From positions 4,845,001-4,909,000 of the forward strand of contig NW_026515546.1 of the NCBI RefSeq assembly GCF_014898815.1: a DNA stretch of 64,000 nucleotides, written 5' to 3'. Source of the DNA: Panonychus citri (taxonomy: Eukaryota > Arthropoda > Arachnida > Trombidiformes > Tetranychidae). Each line of letters begins with the position of its first letter. Position 1 is the stretch's first letter. Positions 51,459-62,367 of this stretch are shown piece after piece. A program made the position numbers and the translations under genes. Below the pieces are notes generated by a model. It was not told the DNA's origin. It saw only the letters and a list, made by a program, of their open reading frames with translations, and did not search any database.

Positions 51459-51495
51459 GACTGAAGTGATCGGCCAAGGCCAGAGTCCTTTTATA
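51459..51495 (-). promoter_or_regulatory. TATA box and initiator of ELOVL copy 1
   Basis: Reverse-strand TATAAAA at 51495-51489, followed about 30 nt downstream by TCAGTC at 51464-51459, which fits the arthropod initiator TCAGTY. This gives a roughly 95-nt 5' UTR. Assigned by motif and spacing only. Confidence 0.65.
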
Positions 51496-52265
51496 TTAAC
51501 AGGGGATGATCAGTTGAAAGCACATGAGAATAAGGAAGACGATTGGTCAGTGTGTCGAAACTGCCTCGCGGACTTGGATTTGTTTTATTCTGTTTAGGGT
51601 CAGTCCTTAGGGTAAACGGTTGAATTTAAAGCCATAGCGATCAAAAGATTTTAAAAGAAAATGAAAAGATTAAAGAAAAAGTAATTTGAACGAATAAGAA
51701 TGAGATTAAATATCAGAATTTACTGATTATTTGAAATTTTCTGTCCCCTCATCAAGTTTTAATTGTTGATTGATTGAAAATATTTACACATTAACTGTCA
51801 ATCACTTAAATTGTTGATCAATTTGATTGTTGGTGTTAAAACCAGTTGATAAGTGAAAAAGTGAAAGGGACTCACGTTGAGATTAATGTAAAATATTCAA
51901 TGAAAAGGAGTTTCTTCAATTTGTCATCTTACCTGTTCTGGTGGGATGATAAGTGTAAGAGTGAGAGGGAGAGGGAGAAAGAGAGTGAGAGTGTGTAGAA
52001 TGATAAATTGTAAAAGTTAATTGTGATTAGTCCGAAGATTTGTTTTCTGTTCACCGAGTTGCTCTAATCTCTTCTTAATGTTTTCCAGGCTGAAAACAAT
52101 TGAATGAAAATATTTTGACATTGATTTCATTTCGTTTGAAAAGTTTTCACCTTTTAATCAAAATTAATTACAATTTAATTAATTAGATAGATATAGTTTT
52201 CTGATTACTATAATACTACACACCTCTTGATTAAACGGATTAACCTTGATTACTGCACGATTAGC
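51496..52265. other. Non-coding region upstream of ELOVL copy 1
   Basis: No gene seen. It contains a GA-rich patch at about 51955-51985. This is the inner spacer between the elongase promoter and the right inverted-repeat arm. Confidence 0.5.
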
Positions 52266-52521
52266 CAACTGTTAATCTACTTTCACACTAGAATCTTCAT
52301 TAGAACAATTAATTTTTTTTGTTGGTAGTTAATTGACCTGGAATTATTTTATCATTATAATATTTAATTGTTGTCTAATTTCTTCAATTTCAATCAATTT
52401 CCTTCCAATTCATTATACTAACTTTAATCCGGTTGCTAATAAGAATCTAATTATTCATCAGAATAACAATCAGTTAATTTTGTTTCTTTAATTTCCAACC
52501 TTGACTTACAAAGGAGGGAGA

Positions 52522-52575
<54 letters not shown>

Positions 52576-52731
52576 AAAATGATCAACAATCAATTAATTA
52601 TCAGCAATTTAACAAGGTAAGGAAAAAAAATCGAGATGGAGACAATATTTGAAAAGAAATGTCAATTTAAAGGATTAACTTTTTTCTTAATCATCTCAAC
52701 TCATAATCCTATTTAAATCCTTAGCATCTTA
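52266..52731 (-). repeat. Inverted repeat, right arm, flanking ELOVL copy 1
   Basis: The reverse-complement counterpart of 49882-50329, about 466 bp, longer because its (GA)n run (52525-52569) has more units. The very high identity outside the microsatellite implies a recent duplication or gene conversion. Confidence 0.9.
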
Positions 52732-53379
52732 ATCTTAAGGAGATTCTCAGAGAGTATCAATCAGTAAATCATGTTTTCTTTAAACTAAAAGTCAATGACG
52801 GACAATCAATTAATAGGCGACAATTAAACGATTAACTTTCACAAGAGTCATCATTGCTGTTTATTTATATGACAACTTATTACAATTTAAATTTCTCAAA
52901 GATTCATCTACTCTATTTGAAAATTAAGAACTCACATAATTGATTGATTTGATTATTTAATAATCAAAGAGTAACAATTTGTTACCATTGATTATTGGTG
53001 ATCAAGCAAAGAAAATGAATAATTTAAGTTAGTTGATTGTTTATTCTCATCTTGTATGAACCAATTTAAAGTAGCAACACGTTTAAAAGCACAATGAAAG
53101 CTGCAACAAAATTTGATCACAACAGAAATCTATCAGCAAATACATTGTAATTGTTTAATTACTCTTGATCACGACCAATCACTAGATCATCAATTTTAAG
53201 GTGTCACATTTTCGAGTGATCATGCTAATTAACAACAAGTCTTTGTTTAATCACCAGCGTCCTGAGGTGCAGTTTTAAACTAAAGTAGTTGATTAATTTT
53301 CCTAATTGATGAGTTTTCGCTTTTTTGATTGTTCTTTTTTAATCAGTTTTTCAGTATATTTTCTGATTGATTTGGTTCA
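52732..53379. other. Upstream region of ELOVL copy 2
   Basis: No gene seen. I do not find the TATA/initiator pair seen in front of copy 1. Confidence 0.45.
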
Positions 53380-54222
53380 ATGGTAATTCAACGAGCAAGC
53401 GAAACTCTCAACTATTATGTTCACGACTTTTGGGATCACCAGGGTGACCCGAGAATCGCCGACTATCCTTTCTTCAATTCTGGTCCATGGTTAACATTAA
53501 CTCTCGTCGGTTTATATTTGCTCATCGTTAAGTATTTTGGTCCAATGTGGATGAGAGACCGTAAACCATATGACCTGCGTCGTGTTCTGATCGGTTACAA
53601 TGCTGCGATGGTCGTTCTCTCAGGTTATATTTATTATCGTGGATCTATCATTTTATCATTCGGATTAGATGCATGGGGATGTACACGATATCCTTATGAT
53701 CCAACGGATTTTTCTGATAAAGCTTTAGAATCACTTAGTCTTGGTTGGTTGTTTTTCGTATCCAAGTTGATTGAGTTCGCCGATACTTTTTTCTTTGTTC
53801 TGAGGAAGAAAAATTCTCACATTTCCGATCTCCATGTTTTCCATCACTCGACTGTACCAATTTCCGTTTGGATTGGAATGAAGTTCTATACTGGTGTAAA
53901 TAACGCGTTCTTTCCTCTTCTCAATTCGGGTGTTCATACGTTCATGTACACTTATTATGGATTAGCTGCTTTCGTCTCTGGTGCCAATGGTTCGTTGTCT
54001 TATCCTCGAATCACAAAACTCCTGCGAACAACAAAAAAATACTTGACCACTCTTCAGATCGGTCAGTTTATTCTCGCCATTCTCCATGGATTATATTCGT
54101 TAGCTCTGCCCGATTGTGACTTCCCTAAATCCTCAATAGTTGTTAATCTGGGTAATGCTTTTATCTTTCTCGGACTTTTTTACTCTTATTATCGAAAGTC
54201 TTACACCAGAAAAATTGATTGA
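53380..54222 (+). CDS. Very-long-chain fatty acid elongase (ELOVL), copy 2
   Basis: An intronless paralogue of the elongase at 50499-51365, in the opposite orientation, 280 residues. It keeps the catalytic HVFHH box, the KLIEFADTFFFVLRKK segment, TTLQIGQF and the C-terminal SYTRK. It differs mainly at the extreme N-terminus (shorter), in the loop after WGC (extra RYPYDP-type residues) and in scattered conservative changes, and both copies look functional. The similarity continues at the nucleotide level over most of the frame but stops at its ends, so the duplicated unit was essentially the coding sequence. AATAAA at 54358-54363 is a likely poly(A) signal. It is convergent with the COMMD4 gene. 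Confidence 0.96.
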   Translation: MVIQRASETLNYYVHDFWDHQGDPRIADYPFFNSGPWLTLTLVGLYLLIVKYFGPMWMRDRKPYDLRRVLIGYNAAMVVLSGYIYYRGSIILSFGLDAWGCTRYPYDPTDFSDKALESLSLGWLFFVSKLIEFADTFFFVLRKKNSHISDLHVFHHSTVPISVWIGMKFYTGVNNAFFPLLNSGVHTFMYTYYGLAAFVSGANGSLSYPRITKLLRTTKKYLTTLQIGQFILAILHGLYSLALPDCDFPKSSIVVNLGNAFIFLGLFYSYYRKSYTRKID

Positions 54223-54535
54223 TTGACTCTTTTGCTTTCAATCAAGTGGCATCTTATCATGAGAGTTTACTTTAATTTTGTGCTCATTATCAACTTACCA
54301 AGATTTATTTTGTATAATCAACTGTATAAGTTAGTTTGAGCAAATTGATCTAAAGTAAATAAATTCAATTTACCTTTGAGTCTGGGAATTAAAAAAGTTA
54401 AAAATTAAATTGATTTCTTTTTCTCATAGGATGAGAAAGATGTTCATGGAATGAGAATAGTACAAATTTGGCAACTTTCGATTATGTCAACTAATCAAGA
54501 TTTAAATTGTTGACTTCGTTAGAGAGATCGAATCT
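54223..54535. other. Convergent 3' gap between ELOVL copy 2 and COMMD4
   Basis: Contains a forward AATAAA at 54358-54363 and a reverse-strand AATAAA at 54304-54309. The two 3' UTRs therefore probably overlap. Confidence 0.5.
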
Positions 54536-55426
54536 CTATTCTAATGTTTCAGCTTCTTTCAATGACTGTATTAGAATTGCTAATTTCTCTTTGGTTATAG
54601 CAAATTCAACCATTTCTTTTGATCCATTTTTGTTGAGTTTCATCTTAATCAATCCTAATTTTGTGTTAATCTTGAAATTGTCCGTTTGGAATCCATCCAT
54701 TACTTGAGTCTCAATTTCATCGAGCTTATTGAGACGAAGACTTTGACTTTTCAGAGCGTTTCTCATATCATCAGCTTTCTCAGCGAAAACTTTGGCAATC
54801 GCAGTTGTATGTTCTATAAACAAATTGGATAAGAAAAGAAATCAAACAATAAGACTGGTATAATTTTAGAAAGAAAAATAAAACCTTTAGGTAATCCTAA
54901 TTGTTGTAATTCCGCTGTAACGATAGACTGTTCAATATTAAATCTCCAAGCACTTTTAAGGATAAATGAGACAACCATAAAACAAGCTCTACTGTCTTTC
55001 TCATCAAATTTGGCATCACTGGTGATCTTTAACAGTTTTTCAAACTACAGCAAAGAAAAAGAAATAGAAAATACCAATGATAATTAAAAGAAAATTAAAA
55101 ACAAAATGGCGACTTACATCAATCTCTTTTTTTCCAACATCAGAAATCACTAGATTACAAATGAGTTTCACTTTAACCGAACTCTAAAATCAACGAATAG
55201 ATAACAAATTAGAAAAATTAATACAACATATCAAATGTGAAATAATATAACAAATATAATTACCAATTTAGCAAGTAAATTTAAATTAGCTAAAACCCAA
55301 TCTGGACAATCAAGATCACCAAACAATTTGAATCTCTGTTGAAATAAAAGGGAAAATAAATCAACAGTTTTATCAACAAGTTAACCTAAAAGAAGACAAT
55401 CAAACAAAAGATCAATGACTTACCAT
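54536..55426 (-). CDS. COMMD4: COMM domain-containing protein 4
   Basis: A subunit of the Commander complex, which works with CCC/retriever in endosomal recycling; COMMD proteins also affect NF-kappaB signalling. Five exons on the reverse strand: 55426-55424, 55335-55264, 55183-55118, 55044-54885, 54813-54536 (192 residues), with consistent phases. Diagnostic start: RFKLFGDLDCPDWVLANL. Further matches are SSVKVKLICNLV, ITSDAKFDEKDSRACF, LQQLGLPKEHTTAIAK, and the C-terminal COMM domain with LGLIKMKLN and LIQSLKEAETL. Exon 1 contributes only the ATG, which is directly followed by GTAAGT, as deduced from the strict match that begins with the next codon. The donor of exon 4 is an atypical GTTTTA. 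The gene is divergent from MAK16, 511 bp between start codons. Confidence 0.93.
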
Positions 55427-55937
55427 GTTAGCGTATAATTAAAGTTAATCAGTAAACCAAAAAAATTAGAATTAATTTAATTAATTAAACAAAAAGAAAA
55501 CAATTAAAATTGTTGTTTATGTTTTCTAATGGGAGTTGTTACTATTGTTTATGAGAATAAGATCCCTGGTCAACCGGTCGAAACTCGATCAACAGCGACA
55601 TCTAGACAACTGAATTGTAATTAGAATTTTTTTCTTCTCTGTAATTGTTTGGTTAATTGTTTAGAATTTGATTGTTTATATTTAATTATTTCTTTTATTT
55701 GATAAAATTAATTTGATTTACTGTTTGTTGATTACTCATTTTTTTCTGTTCTCGATCATCAGTTCTGTTCTATTGAGTGAAAACCACAAAGATAAATAGT
55801 TTTTCTATTTGAAACCTTATGGTTTCCACGTGCAACTTAAATTGATTGTGTTTATTTTATTAATTCACCATTGATTTGTAATTCGTTTTTATTGTTGTTA
55901 ACTAACTAGTTTAATATTCTTTCATTCTAAATCAACC
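55427..55937. promoter_or_regulatory. Shared upstream region of COMMD4 and MAK16
   Basis: 511 bp between two divergent start codons, the only space for both promoters. It contains AGCGACATCTA at 55594-55604, a relative of the GCGCCATCTA motif found near the NDUFB7 start. A bidirectional promoter is inferred from the spacing. Confidence 0.55.
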
Positions 55938-57034
55938 ATGCAACATGACGATGTAAGTTACGGTTGATTGTTAAGGTTAACCTTTGGTCTGGTTTATTGA
56001 TTCTAATGTTTTTTGACTTTTTTTTGTTCTATTCTTTTTCCAGGTTATTTGGAATACATTGAGAGCTGGAACTTGTTCTTATAAGCTTAAGTGAGTTTAT
56101 TTTTAATTATTGCTTTTCTTTTGGTGTTTTTGAAATGTTTATTAATTTGCATTCTGTGTATTTCATTTTCTGTTTAGGAGCATAACTCAGGATTTCTGTA
56201 AAAATGAATACAATGTTATGGGTCTGTGTAATCGTAGCAATTGTCCTTTGGCAAATAGTAACTATGCTACTGTACGGGAAGAGGAAGGAGTTTGTTATCT
56301 TTACATTAAGACAATTGAAAGAGCCGCTTTTCCAGCCAAATTATGGGAAAAAATTCGATTATCTAAAGATTATCAAACTGCATTGCAAGAAATTGACAGA
56401 CATTTAATCTACTGGCCATTCCAATCGAAACACAAGTGTAAAAAACGATATACAAAAATTTTTCAATATCTCATGCGAATGAGAAAAATGGCCACTAGAA
56501 GACAAAAGAAATTGGTGACAATGCCGAGGAAGATTGAAAGAAGAGAAAGAAGAAGAGAAGTTAAAGCCTTATTAGCTGCGAAATTGGATAATGCGATTGA
56601 AAGGGAGCTTTTAGAAAGGTAAAGGAATTGTAATTCATCCTTTCAACCAACTTTTCTCACTAAATTTTTCTTTATTTTCTCTCAGGTTGAAACAAGGAAC
56701 TTATGGTGATATGTATAAATTCCCAGAAACTGCTTTCGATAAAGCCATGCAAGACGAAGACGCTGACAGTGAAGTCGAAATCGAAGATGAACCAAGCACT
56801 TCGAAAGAAGCAAAATCAAAGGAAAAGAAAGTACAGTTTGTTGCTGCCGAAGATTTTGAGGAAACTGATTCAGAAATGGAAGAATATTCAGCAACTGATA
56901 CTTCAGAAGATGAATCAGAAATGGAAAGTGAATCAGAGGAAGAAGAATTAATCAAAGAAAGGATCAAGAGGAGTCGACCAAGAGTTGTCATCGAATACGA
57001 GAAGCCTAAAATTGCTGAGACAAAGAAAAATTAA
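55938..57034 (+). CDS. MAK16: MAK16 ribosome biogenesis protein
   Basis: A nucleolar protein needed for 60S subunit and 25S/28S rRNA maturation. Exons are 55938-55952, 56044-56090, 56178-56618 and 56686-57034, with consistent phases, 283 residues. The N-terminal signature [21 protein letters not shown] continues into [25 protein letters not shown], which carries the conserved cysteines of the zinc-binding Mak16 domain. [14 protein letters not shown] and the basic [14 protein letters not shown] stretch follow. The C-terminal third is highly acidic (Glu/Asp/Ser) and ends in a basic segment, as in other MAK16 proteins. Exon 1 encodes only five residues. AATAAA at 57152-57157 is the likely poly(A) signal. 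Confidence 0.97.
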
Positions 57035-57151
57035 GAATTTAATTGTTGATCAAAAACTAATTTAAATTTCTACCTTTTCTTCAAATTAACCATTTGATCA
57101 ATTATATGCTTTTTATATATTATAATAACAGCTACTTCCACGGGAGATGAA

Positions 57152-57157
57152 AATAAA
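57152..57157 (+). terminator. Poly(A) signal of MAK16
   Basis: AATAAA about 118 nt past the stop codon, in AT-rich sequence. Confidence 0.5.
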
Positions 57158-58086
57158 ACCAAGACAACAATCAAATGTGTCTTGATCAACTATTACAATT
57201 GAATATCAAAACTATTCAATTTGCGGATCCAATCAACAGGATTATTAAATTACTCCAATAAAGAAAAAGCAATCAAATCGTGGATAAGGCCACAGTGCAT
57301 GAAACTTTAGTAATCATGACGATAATTCAAAGTCAACAATCAATTTACCTGAATAATTAATTAGTAAATCAGTGATTAGTGATAAAGTGATACAAATTGA
57401 CATTCAAATGGAAAACTTTTCGTGATAAGTTGTTGATATTTAGTGTCACGATTAATTGTACTCTTTTAATATGTTAATTCAATTCAACCCATGGAAATAT
57501 TAAGAGAATCAGTAAACAAAAGAAAGACAAAGAGATCGAGAAAGAGAGAGAAAAAATTATAAAAGTTCGAAAGAAAAGTAAGAGAAATAAAAAAATAAAC
57601 GAAAGAAAATGAGTAACATTTGTTATTTGTCGATTCGAAACTCGAAGAGTCGTCTCATTGTAGTTAAACCTGATTATCGATCTGAATCGAGTTTCCATCA
57701 ATTGTTTGTCATGATAAAGAAAAGAAACTAGAAGAACCTTGCGTCGAATTTCCTTCTCTTCGAATTTTCCTCAGAAACATTTTCATTCTCATTTCCTTTC
57801 GGGTTAAACTGATTTAACCAGAATTTCGTCTTTTTTTTACCTGTTTACCCTAAATTCTGATAATAAATAAGACAAATATCATATCCTCCCAACGTATTCA
57901 TCTCGATTGACTTGATCGGTTAATCTCCTTCTCTCTTTATCCTTCCTTGTATTTCTTAATCAACTGAATAAAATTATTTTTCTTCTCAATTAATTTCCAA
58001 TTGATCATAGACAAACAATCAGTGTTCAATATATTAATTCAGTGTAAAAGTCTCTTTCTTTATCTCTTTCTTTCTTGTCTTCTGTG

Positions 58087-58119
<33 letters not shown>

Positions 58120-58268
58120 ATTGTGTTTACACCTTCGGATTAATTAATTGGAAATATATTCCAATTGTTTCGTGTTATTTGTGCTTCAGAATTAAATTAT
58201 CTTAAACAATTTAACTTCCACCATCTTCCTAGTCTGTTACAATTAAATTCTATTAACAAATACTAATA
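57158..58268. other. Intergenic and 5' UTR of synaptobrevin
   Basis: No gene seen. The reverse-strand frame at 57474-57701 is low-complexity. A CT run at 58091-58119 precedes the exon that appears to end at 58270. Confidence 0.45.
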
Positions 58269-59448
58269 ATGTAAGTCCATCTTGTGATTCATTCCCAGAA
58301 TAATCCGGAGTAAATGTGTGTGTGTATTCATGAGATATACACAGGGAAGGGAAGGGAAGGAAAAGAAAGAGAAGAAAGTGAAATAAGAAAGAGAAAAAGA
58401 AAGTCTTTTTATTTTCTCATTGAAGCCATGAATGCTTCTTACTTATTCCTCTTTCTTTTCTTTCTTTTTTATTTTCTCTTAGTTTTTCTTTCTTTCTTTC
58501 CTCTCTTTCTCTTTTCCTCTCTTGTCTCTTGTTCTCAATTGTTTACCTTGATTTGTAAACTTCTCATTGATTGACAATTGAACCTTTCATATTCTAATTG
58601 TTAAAAGTACCGTTACAATAGTTACAACAATCAGATAATTCTGTTAACAATTAGTCGCTTAATTATGTTCACTCGATATTTAGATGATTATTATTAGCAT
58701 CCATGATTAGATTCTCAATCAATATGAGAGTGGAAAGAAAATAATATTGATTCATTAAGGTGAACTTTTATCTTCTCTTTCGAATTTTTTTCTCTCTTTC
58801 TTTACTTTCTTTCTGAGAGAAATCATCCTCTCTCTCTCACTCTTTCTATCTCCCAGAACCAATAATACTCAAGATAAACTAACAATTTCAATGATAATCA
58901 GTTTCATTTCATCATGATTATTGTATCTCTAATCCATCCCAAGTAGCCGATAATGACCCTAACCTTTAACAATTAATTTCGCAACAATAATAATGATTTT
59001 CTCATCTTTTTCTTTATCTTCTCAACCCCCTGTACATGAATATCCGTTTATACATGTACCCTGTAGGTCTGGTCGTGGTAAGAAAGACGAGAAAGATGTT
59101 GAAAAGGGTAAACCAGAGGCCGATCAACAAGACGATGATCCAGATAAACCTAAGCCATCACAAAATGTTCAGATCGCCCAGAAAAGGATGCAGCAAACTC
59201 AAGCTCAGGTCGATGAGGTCACGGAAATAATGAGAATGAATGTAGAGAAAGTGTTGGAACGTGATGCAATGATTTCACAATTAGACGAAAGAGCCGATGC
59301 CCTGAAGGAAGGCGCCGAAATGTTCGAGAAACAAGCGGGAGCCCTTAAATCAAAATACTGGTGGAAAAACGCTAAAATGATCGCGGTTATGGTCGGAGTG
59401 GGACTTGTTTTCGTTCTCGTTATATTTGCTTGGTTTTCGGGTAATTAA
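58269..59448 (+). CDS. Synaptobrevin / VAMP (vesicle R-SNARE)
   Basis: A vesicle membrane R-SNARE that pairs with syntaxin and SNAP-25 to drive vesicle fusion. Proposed coding exons are 58269-58270 (AT) and 59067-59448, giving 127 residues that start [15 protein letters not shown]. The split ATG is inferred. AAT|GTAAGT ends the upstream exon, and CTGTAG|G TCT GGT starts the next one, so the phases fit exactly. The SNARE motif runs from about residue 36 ([20 protein letters not shown], containing the central-layer Arg) to about 95. YWWKNAKMI and a C-terminal anchor ([17 protein letters not shown]) follow. If the intron is retained or another first exon is used, the frame also opens from 58993 (MIFSSF...), giving a different N-terminus. 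AATAAA lies at 59602-59607. Confidence 0.93.
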
Positions 59449-61476
59449 TTGTTTCCATTTAATGAATAACAAACCAAACAATCAACCTAAACACACACAC
59501 AACACACACAAAAATACATATAACATTCACAACAATTAACATTCACCACCACCACAACCACCACAACCACCGAGCGACAACAATTAAAACTGATTTTCCC
59601 TAATAAATTTCACGTAAAAAAAACATTTATCAACAATTAATATAATCAAAATCCACATGAATTGACAAACCCAATTAACTGATTAACATCATCATCAACA
59701 ACAACAATTTGGATTGATTTTTTTTTTCCTCTTCTTGTTTTGGATTTGATCAAACAAATGATTACTTTTCAATTGGGTTATAATGATTTACAATTTGGTG
59801 GAACAATTAATTGGCCAGAAGATGATTGATTAAATCTAATTACTAATTGCGAGTGTTTCGTTTCTCCCCTTGTTTCGCATTCGACGATCCATCAACTATA
59901 AATACTATATATAAATCGTTGCTAAATCGTTGATTTAGTAATTAATTCCCTCTCCTCATCTCTCTCCCATCCATTAAATCATCTCGACTATTATATTAAC
60001 GATAATCTACCTGAGGAAATCTTCGGCTTCACCATGATTTGTCTTCATCATTCTCTCATCATTTAATGAAACTTGAACCTCGTCTCGAACTTTGAACCAT
60101 CGTCGTGGACTCGATCTTCTCGATCTCAATATCCGCTTCCTCCTCTCTCATCTCATCAATGTTTTTCCTCTTCTCCTGTTTATGTTTTTATTTTCATTTT
60201 CGTTTTACAATCAACAACAAATCTAAGAAAATGAGTTTTAATCAAAGAGAAAATTAAGAAAAACAATTTAATGATTAGTGGTAAATAAAGTCTATCTTAT
60301 CCGATTTACCTGAATGATTGTGACAATTAATTGTAATTAAGTTCTGTTAACATTGATTTACCTTTAAAAGGACAAAGAGAAACCATAACAATTAACTAAT
60401 TAGTTTACAGTTTACAAATTGATTGATTTATTTACTTGATTGTGAATTGCGAGAATCAAATTTTGTTTTTAATCATCATCATCTCTATTCTTAATCATTT
60501 ACTCCTCTGATTGCAAACAATTAAAACATCATCAATGAGAGTTTCCAATGTTAATCAAACCTCTTCCTCTTTGCACATTAACAATTTGCTTGTTTTTCAA
60601 TTAAAAAGGAAATTTAATTTCATCGCCAATCTAAATCATCACACAATCAATTGAGATGAGGATCTAATTTAATTTAATTTAAATGATGATAATAACTTTT
60701 GATCAGTCAAATTTTAACAATCGTAATGTTTTAATGTTAACAAAAAGTTTTTCTTTGTTTCGTTTTTTTTTTGCTTGAAAAGTATTACAACAATTAACTA
60801 ACAATTAACATCATCACCATCATCTCATCAACAAAATAAACGGAAAAATATTTATTGGAAACTCAATCAAAACAGCAATTAACTAATAACAAACACAACC
60901 AAATCAACAGAGTAGACTTACAATATAAAATATAAATTGGGAAAATTAACAATTAAATTAAATACTTTTTGTGTATATGATATAATTAACTACCGAAAAA
61001 TATATATGCATGAATAAAAAACAATCTGTTTCACAATTAACTATCTCTCGAACTAATTTCATCTTTAATTGTGATTAAGACTCAACAAATGAGTAGTTAC
61101 AACTATATCGAATCAACAATTAAAGTTGGAAAAATAATTTCCAGATAAATTTGATTCGATTTCTTTTATTAGTTAGAACTTTTTTTCTTCTCGAAACTAT
61201 TAATAATTTCGAGATGTCAACATGCAAATACCAAAGGTAATTCCTTATCCTCAAGCTAATTGTGATATTATTGTGAGTACCTGATTCTGTTTGGATTATT
61301 TATCCGTTCCAGGAATTGAACTACTTTTTTATCAACTAATCTCTCTACATTGATACTAATCCATTTCTATTGAAATCTGTAGGACCTTAAGGAAAATCAA
61401 TATGGGATTTAACTTGTTTTCAAAGATTTTGAACAATCAGTCTCGAATTTATCTCTTAATCAAATACAAACATCAG
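59449..61476. other. 2-kb non-coding region after synaptobrevin
   Basis: The 3' UTR of VAMP (AC-rich, with AATAAA at 59602-59607), then AT-rich intergenic sequence. A short open frame at 61222-61275, starting MQIPKVIPYPQANCDII before GTGAGT, might be an upstream piece of the CUB-like gene. No other gene seen. Confidence 0.45.
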
Positions 61477-61639
61477 TTGTATCATTGCTCAAGCTCCTGA
61501 GTATATTAGTTATCGAGTTCGACTTCGTTTTCTTACCTTTGAGATCGAAGCGGAAAACGATTGTAGCTACGATTATGTTGAAATTTTCGATGGTTACGAT
61601 ACAACTTCTCATCTAATTGGACGATACTGTGGTAATAAT
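61477..61639 (+). CDS. CUB-domain exon (partial gene or remnant)
   Basis: Between an AG at 61475-61476 and a GTGAGT donor at 61640, the frame reads as the second half of a CUB domain: [39 protein letters not shown], then LIGRYCGNN. The conserved pattern (C, aromatic-hydrophobic strands, acidic Ca-site-like [11 protein letters not shown], terminal YCG) fits CUB modules of extracellular or secreted proteins. I found no convincing 5' half: the region at 61360-61440 is broken by stops. No following exon is clear either. It may be one exon of a gene with poorly visible neighbours, or a relic. Confidence 0.6.
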
Positions 61640-61824
61640 GTGAGTATCTAATCGAATATTAATTCTCTTTTTATTTACAATCAAGAAGAGAGGAACATTT
61701 TCTCTTCTTCTCCTCTACTAATCTCCTTAAATCCGATACTCTTCCATTCCCCTAATCCATTCAAACGAAAAGGACTAAGGTCCTTTTTAGACCTTAAGGT
61801 TAAATTATAATTTAAAAAAAGATG

Positions 61825-61830
<6 letters not shown>

Positions 61831-61895
<65 letters not shown>
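61831..61895. repeat. (GA)n microsatellite
   Basis: A GA run of about 65 nt between the CUB-like exon and the Pro/Tyr-rich gene. Confidence 0.97.
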
Positions 61896-61900
<5 letters not shown>

Positions 61901-62014
61901 GGAAAAGGAAGATGATCAGAGAGAAAGTATTGATATTCGTTGAGAGAGATGAATTTTCTTTATTCAGTTTAATTTAGACTGTCCAGTGGTCAAATTGTTT
62001 CTCTTTTCATCAAT

Positions 62015-62293
62015 ATGAAAAATTTCATCTTCTTTTTACTCATCAATCTAATTAACTTGTGTTCCCTAATTGATCAAGTTCTAACTCATCCACCTTATAG
62101 TCCATACCAACGTCCGTCACATTATCAACCACCTCCAGTCTATTATCCTCCTCCACCTCCACCTCCTCCGACTGTTTATTACCCACCACCTCCTCCACCT
62201 CCACCACCAGTCTACTACCCCCCTCAAGTCTATTATACAAGGTCTTATCCTTACTATCCATATCCAATTTACTATTATATCGTTTATGAATGA
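62015..62293 (+). CDS. Small secreted proline/tyrosine-rich protein
   Basis: A 92-residue frame starting MKNFIFFLLINLINLCSLID, a clear signal peptide, with likely cleavage around residue 24. The mature part consists almost entirely of Pro, Tyr, Val and Ser. Two blocks of eight and nine prolines are separated by VYYPP units, and the end is YPYYPYPIYYYIVYE. Such low-complexity secreted proteins occur in cuticle, eggshell and silk or glue of arthropods, but no specific family is recognised. The repetitive sequence can mimic coding on both strands. Here the signal peptide and single clean frame favour the forward one. Confidence 0.65.
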   Translation: MKNFIFFLLINLINLCSLIDQVLTHPPYSPYQRPSHYQPPPVYYPPPPPPPPTVYYPPPPPPPPPVYYPPQVYYTRSYPYYPYPIYYYIVYE

Positions 62294-62367
62294 GCTTCAA
62301 TAATTTGGTTTTTTTTGGGTTCGAGAAAAAAAAACTCAATTAGATTAAGTGACGTTCCCTGTTAACT

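Noticed and set aside
62052..62339. Reverse-strand frame over the Pro/Tyr-rich gene
   Set aside because: Val/Glu-rich shadow of the CCT/CCA codons. The forward frame has a proper start and signal peptide.
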